DNA of 34,194 nt from Lachnospiraceae bacterium. GTDB taxonomy: Bacteria; Bacillota; Clostridia; Lachnospirales; Lachnospiraceae. The stretch is taken from positions 1-34,194 of the forward strand of contig SVFG01000020.1 in the NCBI GenBank assembly GCA_015056975.1. The letters are read 5' to 3'. Below, piece after piece: positions 26,750-34,194 of the stretch. A model generated the notes under the pieces. It was not told the origin of the DNA. It saw only the letters and a program-made list of their open reading frames with translations, and did no database searches. Position 1 is the stretch's first letter. Each line of letters opens with the position of its first letter. The position numbers and the translations under genes are program-made.

Positions 26750-28426
26750 ATGAAAAAGGCATTGAGTATAGTATTGATAAGTTTGTTGCTTACCGGCTGC
26801 GGGCAGCAGGCAGATGTGGAAAATCAGCCGGGTAAGCCGGACGAACTTCGGACTCAGATTAAAGCGGAAGATATTAGCAAACTGACAGAGACCGTAGGTG
26901 TGGTGACTACCCTCGATATTAGTGATATGTTTACGGACAGGGATAAGGAAACAGAGTACGATACTGACTCGTGTGAAAAAATTGTCCTGCAGGGAAGCAG
27001 TGGGGAAAGCACTGCGGCAAGTGTGAAAATAGAAGGAAGTATCGTAACCATAACAAAGGAGGGTTGCTATATTCTTTCCGGTAATCTTCTAAATGGAACG
27101 GTTATAGTGGATGTCGATAAGACTGAGAAGGTACAGCTGATTCTGGATGGTGCACATATTGTAAGTGACACCTGTGCGGCCATTTATGTCAGACAGGCGG
27201 ATAAGGTATTTATCACCACGGCGGCAGACAGTGAAAACAGTCTGACAAACACCGGTGAATTTGTTGCGATTGACGATAACAATATTGACGGAGCTATTTT
27301 CTCTAAGGAGGATTTGACCTTGAATGGTGGGGGAAGTCTACAGATTTCCTCAGAATGCGGGCATGGTATTGTAGTGAAGGATGATCTGGTAATCACAGGA
27401 GGTAATATCGGGATTTCGGCGGCAGGGCATGGTTTATCCGGTAAGGACAGTGTGCGCATTGGGGGCGGTGAAATACGGATTACTGCAGGCAAGGATGGCA
27501 TTAATGCAGGAAATGAGGAAGAGGAAGACAAGGGCTTTGTCTATATTGCAGGAGGCAGTCTGACTATGGATGTCAAGGACGATGGCATACACGGTGAGAC
27601 GCAGGTAGTAATCGCTGATGGCAATTTACAGATTACAAACAGTTATGAAGGAATCGAGGGAAAAACCATCGAAATTACCGGCGGTACAATTTCCGTTGTT
27701 GCCGGGGATGACGGCTTAAACGCTACGGACGGTAGTGGTGACAGCTTTGGCTTCGGTATGGGAAGACCGGGAGCAGAAGGGGTGTCAGGTGATTCGGATA
27801 TCTTTATTTTGATTTCAGGTGGAAAGCTTACCGTAAAGGCAGGCGGTGACGGTGGGGACTCCAATGGAGCACTTTATGTAACCGGTGGCGAAACCTATAT
27901 TTCCGGACCGGAGAACAGTGGAAACGGTGCGCTGGATTATGCAAGTGAAGCCTATATTTCAGGAGGTACCTTTGTGGCGCTGGGTGCAAGCGGAATGGCG
28001 ATGAATTTCGGAAGCAGTTCTACCCAGGGCTCCATGCTTGTAAATAGTACAAAAACCCAGCAAAATGGCAGTGTAGTGGAATTAAAGGACAGCGAAGGAA
28101 AAGTGCTTGTCAGTTTTGAATCTATGGGACGGTACAGCAGCGTTGTGGTTAGCTGCCCGGAAATAAAGGTAGGAGCTTCCTACACTCTTACAATGGGAGA
28201 TGAAAGCATGGAAATAACCATGTCTGAACTCCTTTACGGAAGTGGAATGGGCGGTTTCGGGGGAGACCGCGGCATGGGTGGCTTCGGAGGGGGTCGTGAC
28301 AAGGGAGATTTCGGCGGAGGCCGTGATTTCCCGGGAGGGGAGCGGCCACAAGGTGAAATGCCGGAGGGAATGCCGCAGATGCCTCGCGGAGAGATGCCAT
28401 CGGGCAGACCGGGAATGCCACAATAA
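26750..28426 (+). CDS. Carbohydrate-binding (Cthe_2159/DUF4353-like) beta-helix lipoprotein with Gly/Met/Arg/Pro-rich tail
   Basis: Lipobox-like LLLTGCGQQ; repeated short beta-turn units (GGNIGISAAGHGLSGKDSVRIGGGEIRITAGKDGINAGNEE); tail GMGGFGGDRGMGGFGGGRDKGDFGGGRDFPGGERPQGEMPEGMPQMPRGEMPSGRPGMPQ. Confidence 0.88.
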   Translation: MKKALSIVLISLLLTGCGQQADVENQPGKPDELRTQIKAEDISKLTETVGVVTTLDISDMFTDRDKETEYDTDSCEKIVLQGSSGESTAASVKIEGSIVTITKEGCYILSGNLLNGTVIVDVDKTEKVQLILDGAHIVSDTCAAIYVRQADKVFITTAADSENSLTNTGEFVAIDDNNIDGAIFSKEDLTLNGGGSLQISSECGHGIVVKDDLVITGGNIGISAAGHGLSGKDSVRIGGGEIRITAGKDGINAGNEEEEDKGFVYIAGGSLTMDVKDDGIHGETQVVIADGNLQITNSYEGIEGKTIEITGGTISVVAGDDGLNATDGSGDSFGFGMGRPGAEGVSGDSDIFILISGGKLTVKAGGDGGDSNGALYVTGGETYISGPENSGNGALDYASEAYISGGTFVALGASGMAMNFGSSSTQGSMLVNSTKTQQNGSVVELKDSEGKVLVSFESMGRYSSVVVSCPEIKVGASYTLTMGDESMEITMSELLYGSGMGGFGGDRGMGGFGGGRDKGDFGGGRDFPGGERPQGEMPEGMPQMPRGEMPSGRPGMPQ

Positions 28427-28490
28427 CACCCTTCTACTTTACATTTTAACCATAATCCGATATACTTAATAGCAACAAGGAGGCTGTCGG

Positions 28491-29819
28491 ATGTCAGAAT
28501 TGGAACCTCAAAAGCAAAGTAATTTTATGATAGAGAAAATCAAGGAACGCCCCATCAACAAGAAGAAGTTGTTGAGGCGTACCTTGTTGACTGCATCTAT
28601 GGCGGTTATCTTCGGACTGATTGCCTGTTTTACCTTTTTGGTTTTGGAGCCGGTATTGAGCAATTGGCTTCATCCGGAGGAGGCACCTCAGATAGTGGTA
28701 TTTCCGGAGGACCGGGAAGAAATGTCTCCGGCGGATATGCTGGAGGACAGTATTCATCAGGAACAGGAGGAACAACCGCCGCAGGAGACTGCTACAATGG
28801 AAAAAGAGCAGATTGAGGCGATGCTCTCCGGTGTAAAATTTGATTTGAAAAATTATCGCCAGATGTATGAGGCCATGACGGATTATGTGGACGAGCTGAA
28901 GCCGTCCATGGTGACTATCACGGGAATTACCTCCAATGTGGATTGGTTTAACAATGTTCAGGAGAGTACCAAGACATCCGTGGGTGCATTGATTGCTAAC
29001 AACGGAAAAGAGCTTTTGGTAGTGGCTGACTATAAACCTATAAAGGATGCCGACAGGCTGACTGCAACCTTTTACGGAGGGACCCGGTTAAGTGCGAAGC
29101 TTATGGATTATGACCCGGTAACCGAATTGGCTGTGTTTGCGGCAAGCATGGAAAATATCAGTACGGAGTACTTAAATTCAGTACTAAAAATAGCACCACT
29201 CGGCTCTACCAATCTGAACAACATGTCCGGAACACCGGTGGTGGCAGTGGGTAGTCCGATGGGTGTCAGCGATTCTCTTGGATATGGCATGATATCCTCC
29301 AGCAGCAGCTATATGCAATCCATGGATGCCAATATCAAGCTGTTGCAGACGGACATCGTGGGAAGCAGAAATGCAAACGGGATGCTGTTTAACCTAAATG
29401 GAGAGCTGATAGGTATCATTACAAACTATCGTAAGTCTTATGACATGGAGAGGATGATAACGGCGTATGGTATTTCGAATCTGAAAAAAAGAATAGAGAA
29501 GATATCCAACGGGGAGAAGCTTCCATATATTGGAATAAGCGGTATTAATGTTACAAGACAGGCTCATGATGAGCTGAGTGTACCCTATGGAGCATATGTA
29601 AATGAGATAGATATAGATTCTCCGGCTATGCATGCAGGTGTACAAAAGGGTGACATCATCACCAAAATCGACAACCGTTCCATAATGAGCTTTGACGAAT
29701 ATACATCCGTGCTTTTACAGTTGGATGCAGGCAGTGAAATTTCCCTGCTTGTTATGCGTCAGGTGCAGGATGAATATAAATCAATGGATATTGAAATTAC
29801 AATAGGGGAGTTAAAGTAG
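28491..29819 (+). CDS. HtrA/DegP-like membrane-anchored S1C protein with PDZ domain, predicted catalytically inactive
   Basis: TM anchor, trypsin-like core (DYDPVTELAVFAAS, TPVVAVGSPMGV, LLQTDIVGSRNANGMLFNLNGELIGIIT), C-terminal PDZ (VNEIDIDSPAMHAGVQKGDIITKIDN). Confidence 0.85.
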   Translation: MSELEPQKQSNFMIEKIKERPINKKKLLRRTLLTASMAVIFGLIACFTFLVLEPVLSNWLHPEEAPQIVVFPEDREEMSPADMLEDSIHQEQEEQPPQETATMEKEQIEAMLSGVKFDLKNYRQMYEAMTDYVDELKPSMVTITGITSNVDWFNNVQESTKTSVGALIANNGKELLVVADYKPIKDADRLTATFYGGTRLSAKLMDYDPVTELAVFAASMENISTEYLNSVLKIAPLGSTNLNNMSGTPVVAVGSPMGVSDSLGYGMISSSSSYMQSMDANIKLLQTDIVGSRNANGMLFNLNGELIGIITNYRKSYDMERMITAYGISNLKKRIEKISNGEKLPYIGISGINVTRQAHDELSVPYGAYVNEIDIDSPAMHAGVQKGDIITKIDNRSIMSFDEYTSVLLQLDAGSEISLLVMRQVQDEYKSMDIEITIGELK

Positions 29820-29831
29820 GAGGAGAGCAAC

Positions 29832-30779
29832 ATGAAATATGTGCGTGATTTAAAGGAAGGCGACAGAGTATTTGATATTTATCTGTGTAAGCACAGACAA
29901 TCGGCGGTGACCAAAAACGGCAAGCCCTATGAAAATGTGATTTTGCAGGACAAGACCGGCACTATGGATGCCAAGGTCTGGGAGCCCAACAATCCGGGGA
30001 TTGATGATTTTGATACTCTTGATTATATTGAGGTTTACGGCGAGGTGACCAATTTTCAGGGAGCACTTCAGGTCAATGTAAAGCGCATCCGCGTATGCCG
30101 CGAGGGCGAGTACAATCCCGCAGATTATCTGCCGGTAAGCTCTAAGGATATCGATACCATGTATCAGGAGCTTCTTTCACTGATTAAGAGCATTCAGAAT
30201 ACATATTATAAGCAGCTGTTGGAAGCATTTTTTGTAAAGGATGAGGCATTTGCAAAGGCATTCCGAAAATCCTCTGCCGCAAAGGCGGTACATCACGGTT
30301 TTGTGGGCGGACTTTTGGAGCACACCTTAAGTGTGGCAAAGCTTTGCGATTACTATTGTACCGCATATCCTGTGCTTAAGAGGGATTTGCTTTTGACCGC
30401 GGCAATCTGCCATGATATCGGTAAGACAAGGGAGCTGTCTGCATTCCCCGAGAATGATTACACGGATGAGGGACAGATGCTGGGACATATTGTCATGGGT
30501 GCTCAGATGGTGGCAGACAAGGCAGCAGGCATAGCAGATTTCCCCAAGGCACTTCTGACCCAGGTGCAGCATTGCATTTTGGCTCATCACGGCAAGTACG
30601 AGTACGGTTCCCCCAAAATTCCTGCCATTATTGAGGCAGTGGCGTTAAACTATGCGGACGATACCGATGCCAAGATGGAGACCTTCAAGGAGATTCTGGA
30701 TAACAATAGCGAGGTAACCGGCTGGTTTGGTTTTAACAGATTGTTTGAGTCGAATCTGAGAGCTTCAAAGATTGATTAA
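29832..30779 (+). CDS. yhaM: 3'-5' exoribonuclease YhaM-like (OB-fold plus HD)
   Basis: N-terminal OB fold; GGLLEHTLSVAKLCDYY, AAICHDIGKTREL, CILAHHGKYEYGSPKIPAIIEAVALNYADDTDAK. Confidence 0.93.
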   Translation: MKYVRDLKEGDRVFDIYLCKHRQSAVTKNGKPYENVILQDKTGTMDAKVWEPNNPGIDDFDTLDYIEVYGEVTNFQGALQVNVKRIRVCREGEYNPADYLPVSSKDIDTMYQELLSLIKSIQNTYYKQLLEAFFVKDEAFAKAFRKSSAAKAVHHGFVGGLLEHTLSVAKLCDYYCTAYPVLKRDLLLTAAICHDIGKTRELSAFPENDYTDEGQMLGHIVMGAQMVADKAAGIADFPKALLTQVQHCILAHHGKYEYGSPKIPAIIEAVALNYADDTDAKMETFKEILDNNSEVTGWFGFNRLFESNLRASKID

Positions 30780-30842
30780 CCCGGCTTGTGAGGAGAAAAC
30801 AGTTTCAAGCGGACAAATGTGGACATTCAGGAGTTTTCTGCC

Positions 30843-32432
30843 ATGGAATATAAGAAGAACGATTATGTGACGGTAAAAATAGAGGACATCGGCACGGAGG
30901 GAGAGGGCATCGGTAAGATTGACGGCTTTACCCTCTTTGTAAAGGATGCCGTAGTGGGAGATTTGGTGGAGGCCAAAATCCTGAAGCCTAAGAAGAATTA
31001 CGCCTATGCGCGTCTGGAGAAGGTACTTGAGCCTTCTCCTTTTCGTGTTACCCCCAAATGTACCTTTCACAGACAGTGCGGAGGCTGTCAGCTCCAGAGT
31101 CTTTCCTACGAAAAGCAGCTGGAATTCAAGCAGCAGAAAATCCGCAATAACCTAATCCGCATCGGAGGCTTTACCCCTGAGTATGTGGATGAACGCATGG
31201 AGCCCATCGTGGGAATGGAGGAGCCCTTCTACTATCGCAATAAGGCACAGTACCCGGTGGGAACGGATAAAAACGGTGAGATTATAACAGGCTTTTACGC
31301 AGGCAGAACCCATGATATTATAGCCAACACTGAGTGCCATCTGGGTGTGCCGGAGAATAATGAAATTTTAGAGATTATTCTGGATTATATGAAGCAAAAT
31401 CAGGTCACTGCCTATGATGAAGCTACCGGTCAGGGGCTTGTCCGCCATGTGCTGATTCGCAAAGGCTTTACCAGTGGGGAATTGATGGTATGTCTGGTGA
31501 TCAATAGAAAAGTGACAAGAGTGTCATGTGAGAACGGCGCAAAGAATGTTGCAAATGGCAGGGAAAATAGCAGAGTAAGCGGCGTGGGAGAATTCCTCCC
31601 TACACAGGAGAAGTTGCTGGAGCGATTGGCTAAGGTGAAAGGAATGACAAGTGTGTCAGTTAGTATCAACACCGAAAAGACCAACGTCATCATGGGAAAG
31701 GAAATCCATACCCTGTGGGGCGAGCCTACCATCTCGGACACCATTCATGTGCGTGATATGCAAAAGGAGGGTTATCCGTTTACCGGTGATGAGTTGGTGT
31801 TTAAGATTTCGCCCTTGTCCTTCTATCAGGTAAACCCGGTGCAGACCGAGAAGCTTTACAGCCTGGCTCTGGAATATGCCGGCCTGACCGGACAGGAGAC
31901 CGTCTGGGACTTGTATTGCGGTATCGGTACCATCTCTTTATTCTTGGCAAAGAAAGCCGGACAGGTTTACGGTGTGGAGATTGTCCCCCAGGCAATCGAA
32001 GACGCTAGAGAAAACGCAAAGCGAAACAATATTGATAATGCAACGTTTTTCGTAGGCAAAGCCGAGGAAGTGTTGCCGGAGTTTTATGAGAAGGGTGGCA
32101 AGATGCCGGAAGCGCATGCTCCCGGTACGGATAGTGCGGAATCCGGCGGTGCAGGACAGAACGTGTCGAAGAGTATGCTTCACCCGGATGTCATCGTGGT
32201 AGACCCGCCCAGAAAGGGTTGCGATGAGGCCTGTCTCTCTACCATGCTTAAAATGCAGCCCGAGCGTATCGTGTATGTAAGCTGCGATTCCGCTACTCTG
32301 GCAAGGGATTTGAAGATTCTGTGCGAGGGTGGATATGAGGTGAAAAAGGTAAGGGGCGTGGACCAGTTCGGAATGACGGTGCATGTGGAGACGGTAGTTT
32401 GTTTAAGTCGAAAAGAAATTAAAATGGGTTAA
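30843..32432 (+). CDS. rlmD: 23S rRNA (uracil-1939-C5)-methyltransferase RlmD/RumA-like
   Basis: TRAM domain, CTFHRQCGGCQLQSLSYEKQLEFKQ Fe-S motif, VWDLYCGIGTISLFLA, VVDPPRKGCDEACL, YVSCDSATLARDLKIL. ATG 30843 used; tracked start 30819. Confidence 0.93.
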   Translation: MEYKKNDYVTVKIEDIGTEGEGIGKIDGFTLFVKDAVVGDLVEAKILKPKKNYAYARLEKVLEPSPFRVTPKCTFHRQCGGCQLQSLSYEKQLEFKQQKIRNNLIRIGGFTPEYVDERMEPIVGMEEPFYYRNKAQYPVGTDKNGEIITGFYAGRTHDIIANTECHLGVPENNEILEIILDYMKQNQVTAYDEATGQGLVRHVLIRKGFTSGELMVCLVINRKVTRVSCENGAKNVANGRENSRVSGVGEFLPTQEKLLERLAKVKGMTSVSVSINTEKTNVIMGKEIHTLWGEPTISDTIHVRDMQKEGYPFTGDELVFKISPLSFYQVNPVQTEKLYSLALEYAGLTGQETVWDLYCGIGTISLFLAKKAGQVYGVEIVPQAIEDARENAKRNNIDNATFFVGKAEEVLPEFYEKGGKMPEAHAPGTDSAESGGAGQNVSKSMLHPDVIVVDPPRKGCDEACLSTMLKMQPERIVYVSCDSATLARDLKILCEGGYEVKKVRGVDQFGMTVHVETVVCLSRKEIKMG

Positions 32433-32448
32433 TGAGTTATATAACAAT

Positions 32449-32476
32449 CAGGGCCGCAAATTATTTTGCGGCCCTG
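32449..32476. terminator. Perfect 12-bp hairpin between convergent genes, probable terminator
   Basis: CAGGGCCGCAAA-TTAT-TTTGCGGCCCTG; no strong T-run. Confidence 0.7.
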
Positions 32477-32501
32477 AAAATATATACACTGTATATATTA
32501 T

Positions 32502-33242
32502 TTATTCCTCTTCTGCCTCAGCACCATCGGTTACAACACCGGTGATATCATCCTTCTTTGCACAGAAGGAGCAAAGGCGGGTACGGTTTGCAGCGATTGC
32601 CTCTTCAACGGTACCGTATGTAAGGGTATCAGTCTGGTTTAAGGAAGAGCAATCTTCGTGTGTATGGTATACCTTTCCGAAAGGACTCCAGTAAACATCG
32701 TCGCTGATTGCGCTGATAGCTGCCTGCTGCTGCTCTTCGGAAACAGGGTTCCAGTCATGGCTTGCAAGACCGCCGATTAACAGAGCGATTACAGCAACAA
32801 CGGTTGCGATTGCCTTTGTCATCTTGTCAGCGTTTTTGTTAGCCAGGGTAATGATAACAAAAGGAATAAATGCTACTGCACAAACGATAAGTCCCATATT
32901 GTTCCATAACCAGAATGTAAACTTATTCTTCTCGCTTGCGGGTTTGATGTGATTTGCCTTTTTCCACAACTGGGAACCAACGATTACACATACCAAATCC
33001 AATACAAGGAAAGCAATAATCTGATACAAGCTAGGCATGAATTTCAGATTTACCTTGCCGATAAGTACCATAAGTGCAAGTACTTCAAATACAAGTGCCA
33101 CTACCCACAAAATAATTGCGCCGGCACGTAATCCGCCTGCATTGCCAACGGGTGCAGCTTCTTTCATTTTTCTGCGGGAACCTGCCTTTACCTCTTTGCC
33201 GGTATCTGCAGCTACAATTTTCTTTTTCTTAGGTTCTGCCAT
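32502..33242 (-). CDS. Multi-TM membrane protein with C-terminal HxxxC...CxxC (zinc-ribbon-like) segment
   Basis: Several TM helices; C-terminal YWSPFGKVYHTHEDCSSLNQTDTLTYGTVEEAIAANRTRLCSFCAKK; Lys-rich N-terminus. Confidence 0.8.
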   Translation of the reverse strand: MAEPKKKKIVAADTGKEVKAGSRRKMKEAAPVGNAGGLRAGAIILWVVALVFEVLALMVLIGKVNLKFMPSLYQIIAFLVLDLVCVIVGSQLWKKANHIKPASEKNKFTFWLWNNMGLIVCAVAFIPFVIITLANKNADKMTKAIATVVAVIALLIGGLASHDWNPVSEEQQQAAISAISDDVYWSPFGKVYHTHEDCSSLNQTDTLTYGTVEEAIAANRTRLCSFCAKKDDITGVVTDGAEAEEE

Positions 33243-33411
33243 TTTAGTTTCCTCCTCATTGTTTTGTTTTAAAACAGCTATTTACATTATACTGATAAAA
33301 AATCAATTAGCAAGCATTTCCTACAAAAATGTCATATTTCTTGACAGATATCGACACTTGTATAATAATGATATCACTGTAAAGGAATAAAAATGAATAG
33401 GAGAATTACAT

Positions 33412-34068
33412 ATGGATTTATCAAAACTTGCAGGTTCTTTATTAAGCTCTGACAGTATCGGGGGATTGAGTGGTCTTACCGGTGCTTCCGACAAGGATGT
33501 AAGCAGTGTATTGGCAAAGGCGCTTCCCACTCTGCTCAGTGGAGCAAAGGATCAGGCAAAGGACGAGAGTACTTCAAAGGGATTTGCATCTGCGCTTTCC
33601 GACCATGCAAAGGATGATACCAGCGATTTGTCTAAGTTTTTGGGCAATGTGGATATGAAGGATGGTGCCAAGATTATTTCCCATCTTTTGGGTTCGGGTA
33701 AGGATGATGTGGTAGCTGAGGTTGCTGCGGACACCGGCGTATCCAAGGCAAAAACAAACTCGATTCTCTCTGCAGCAGGTCCTCTTCTTATGAGTCTTTT
33801 GGGACAACAGACAAAGGAAGAGGAAGAAAAAGAAGACGGTGTTGGCGGCTTGCTTGGCACTTTGTTGGATAACGTTGATGTGGGAAGTCTGTTATCAGGT
33901 CTGTTGACAGACAACTCTTCTGCTAAGAGCAGCGGTACAAAGAAAACCGCAACCAAGAAAACTACTGCTAAGAAAACGACAGCTAAGAAGACTACGACCA
34001 AGAAGAAGGCAGCTTCTGAAAAAGAGAGCGGCGGTTTGCTGGGCGGCCTGATGAAGCTCTTAAAGTAA
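33412..34068 (+). CDS. DUF937-like protein with C-terminal histone-H1-like Lys/Thr/Ala repeats
   Basis: DKDVSSVLAKALPTLLSGAKDQ...SILSAAGPLLMSLLGQQ; tail GTKKTATKKTTAKKTTAKKTTTKKKAASEKES; LLGGLMKLLK end. Confidence 0.82.
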   Translation: MDLSKLAGSLLSSDSIGGLSGLTGASDKDVSSVLAKALPTLLSGAKDQAKDESTSKGFASALSDHAKDDTSDLSKFLGNVDMKDGAKIISHLLGSGKDDVVAEVAADTGVSKAKTNSILSAAGPLLMSLLGQQTKEEEEKEDGVGGLLGTLLDNVDVGSLLSGLLTDNSSAKSSGTKKTATKKTTAKKTTAKKTTTKKKAASEKESGGLLGGLMKLLK

Positions 34069-34103
34069 TTATGCGACAGATAAAGAGGAATTCTGATTAG
34101 GTA

Positions 34104-34157
34104 GTACCAAATAAGAAAACATTGAAAAAGTCAGTAAAAACAATGTTTTCAAGGTAC
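34104..34157. repeat. Nested inverted repeat downstream of DUF937-like gene
   Basis: GTACC (34104-34108)/GGTAC (34153-34157) enclosing AAAACATTG (34116-34124)/CAATGTTTT (34141-34149). Confidence 0.55.
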
Positions 34158-34194
34158 AAACACGGTGCGAAGTCAAGAAAATCAAATACTGACA

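Noticed and set aside
33930-34020. Lys/Thr repeat tail as a sequencing artefact
   Set aside because: Frame remains open to a coherent C-terminus (GGLLGGLMKLLK), so it is probably genuine coding sequence.
1-34194. rRNA, tRNA, prophage or retron genes
   Set aside because: No tRNA/rRNA signatures, reverse transcriptase, phage structural genes, integrase or transposase recognised on either strand.

Overview
The window looks like a chromosomal segment of a Lachnospiraceae-type Clostridia genome; taxonomy is inferred only from gene families and codon style. It has three parts. (1) The left edge holds the 3' part of a SNF2 helicase and a coupled protein with a PD-(D/E)XK-like motif. (2) About 2.9-15.1 kb is an accessory, almost entirely plus-strand run of small cargo genes: PHP phosphatase, several GNATs, S51-like peptidase, a decayed streptothricin acetyltransferase, HAD, histidine phosphatase, tocopherol-cyclase-like protein, class C beta-lactamase-like hydrolase, a DUF3990/XRE toxin-antitoxin-like pair, Asp/Glu racemase, TetR plus flavodoxin-like reductase, and XRE-GyrI. 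(3) From about 15.5 kb there are more conserved loci: a cobalamin riboswitch with DUF4430 and ECF-S genes, a PhoP/R-like two-component system, MutS2, a frameshifted MATE transporter, a two-component system followed by VTC, DUF4956 and a Cthe_2159-like protein, an HtrA-like pseudoprotease, YhaM, RlmD, and a DUF937-like protein with a histone-H1-like tail. The least explained signals are noncoding. At 15133-15357 there is a strikingly regular array of eight alternating inverted 8-mers (AGTNGGTA / TACCNNCT) with a 62-63 bp period. At 11950-12270 a second hairpin array repeats two units at exactly 63 bp. The DUF3990/XRE pair and the TetR gene each have a promoter with one palindromic operator inside a 17-bp -35/-10 spacer and a second copy downstream. 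All family calls are by eye; no database search was run.
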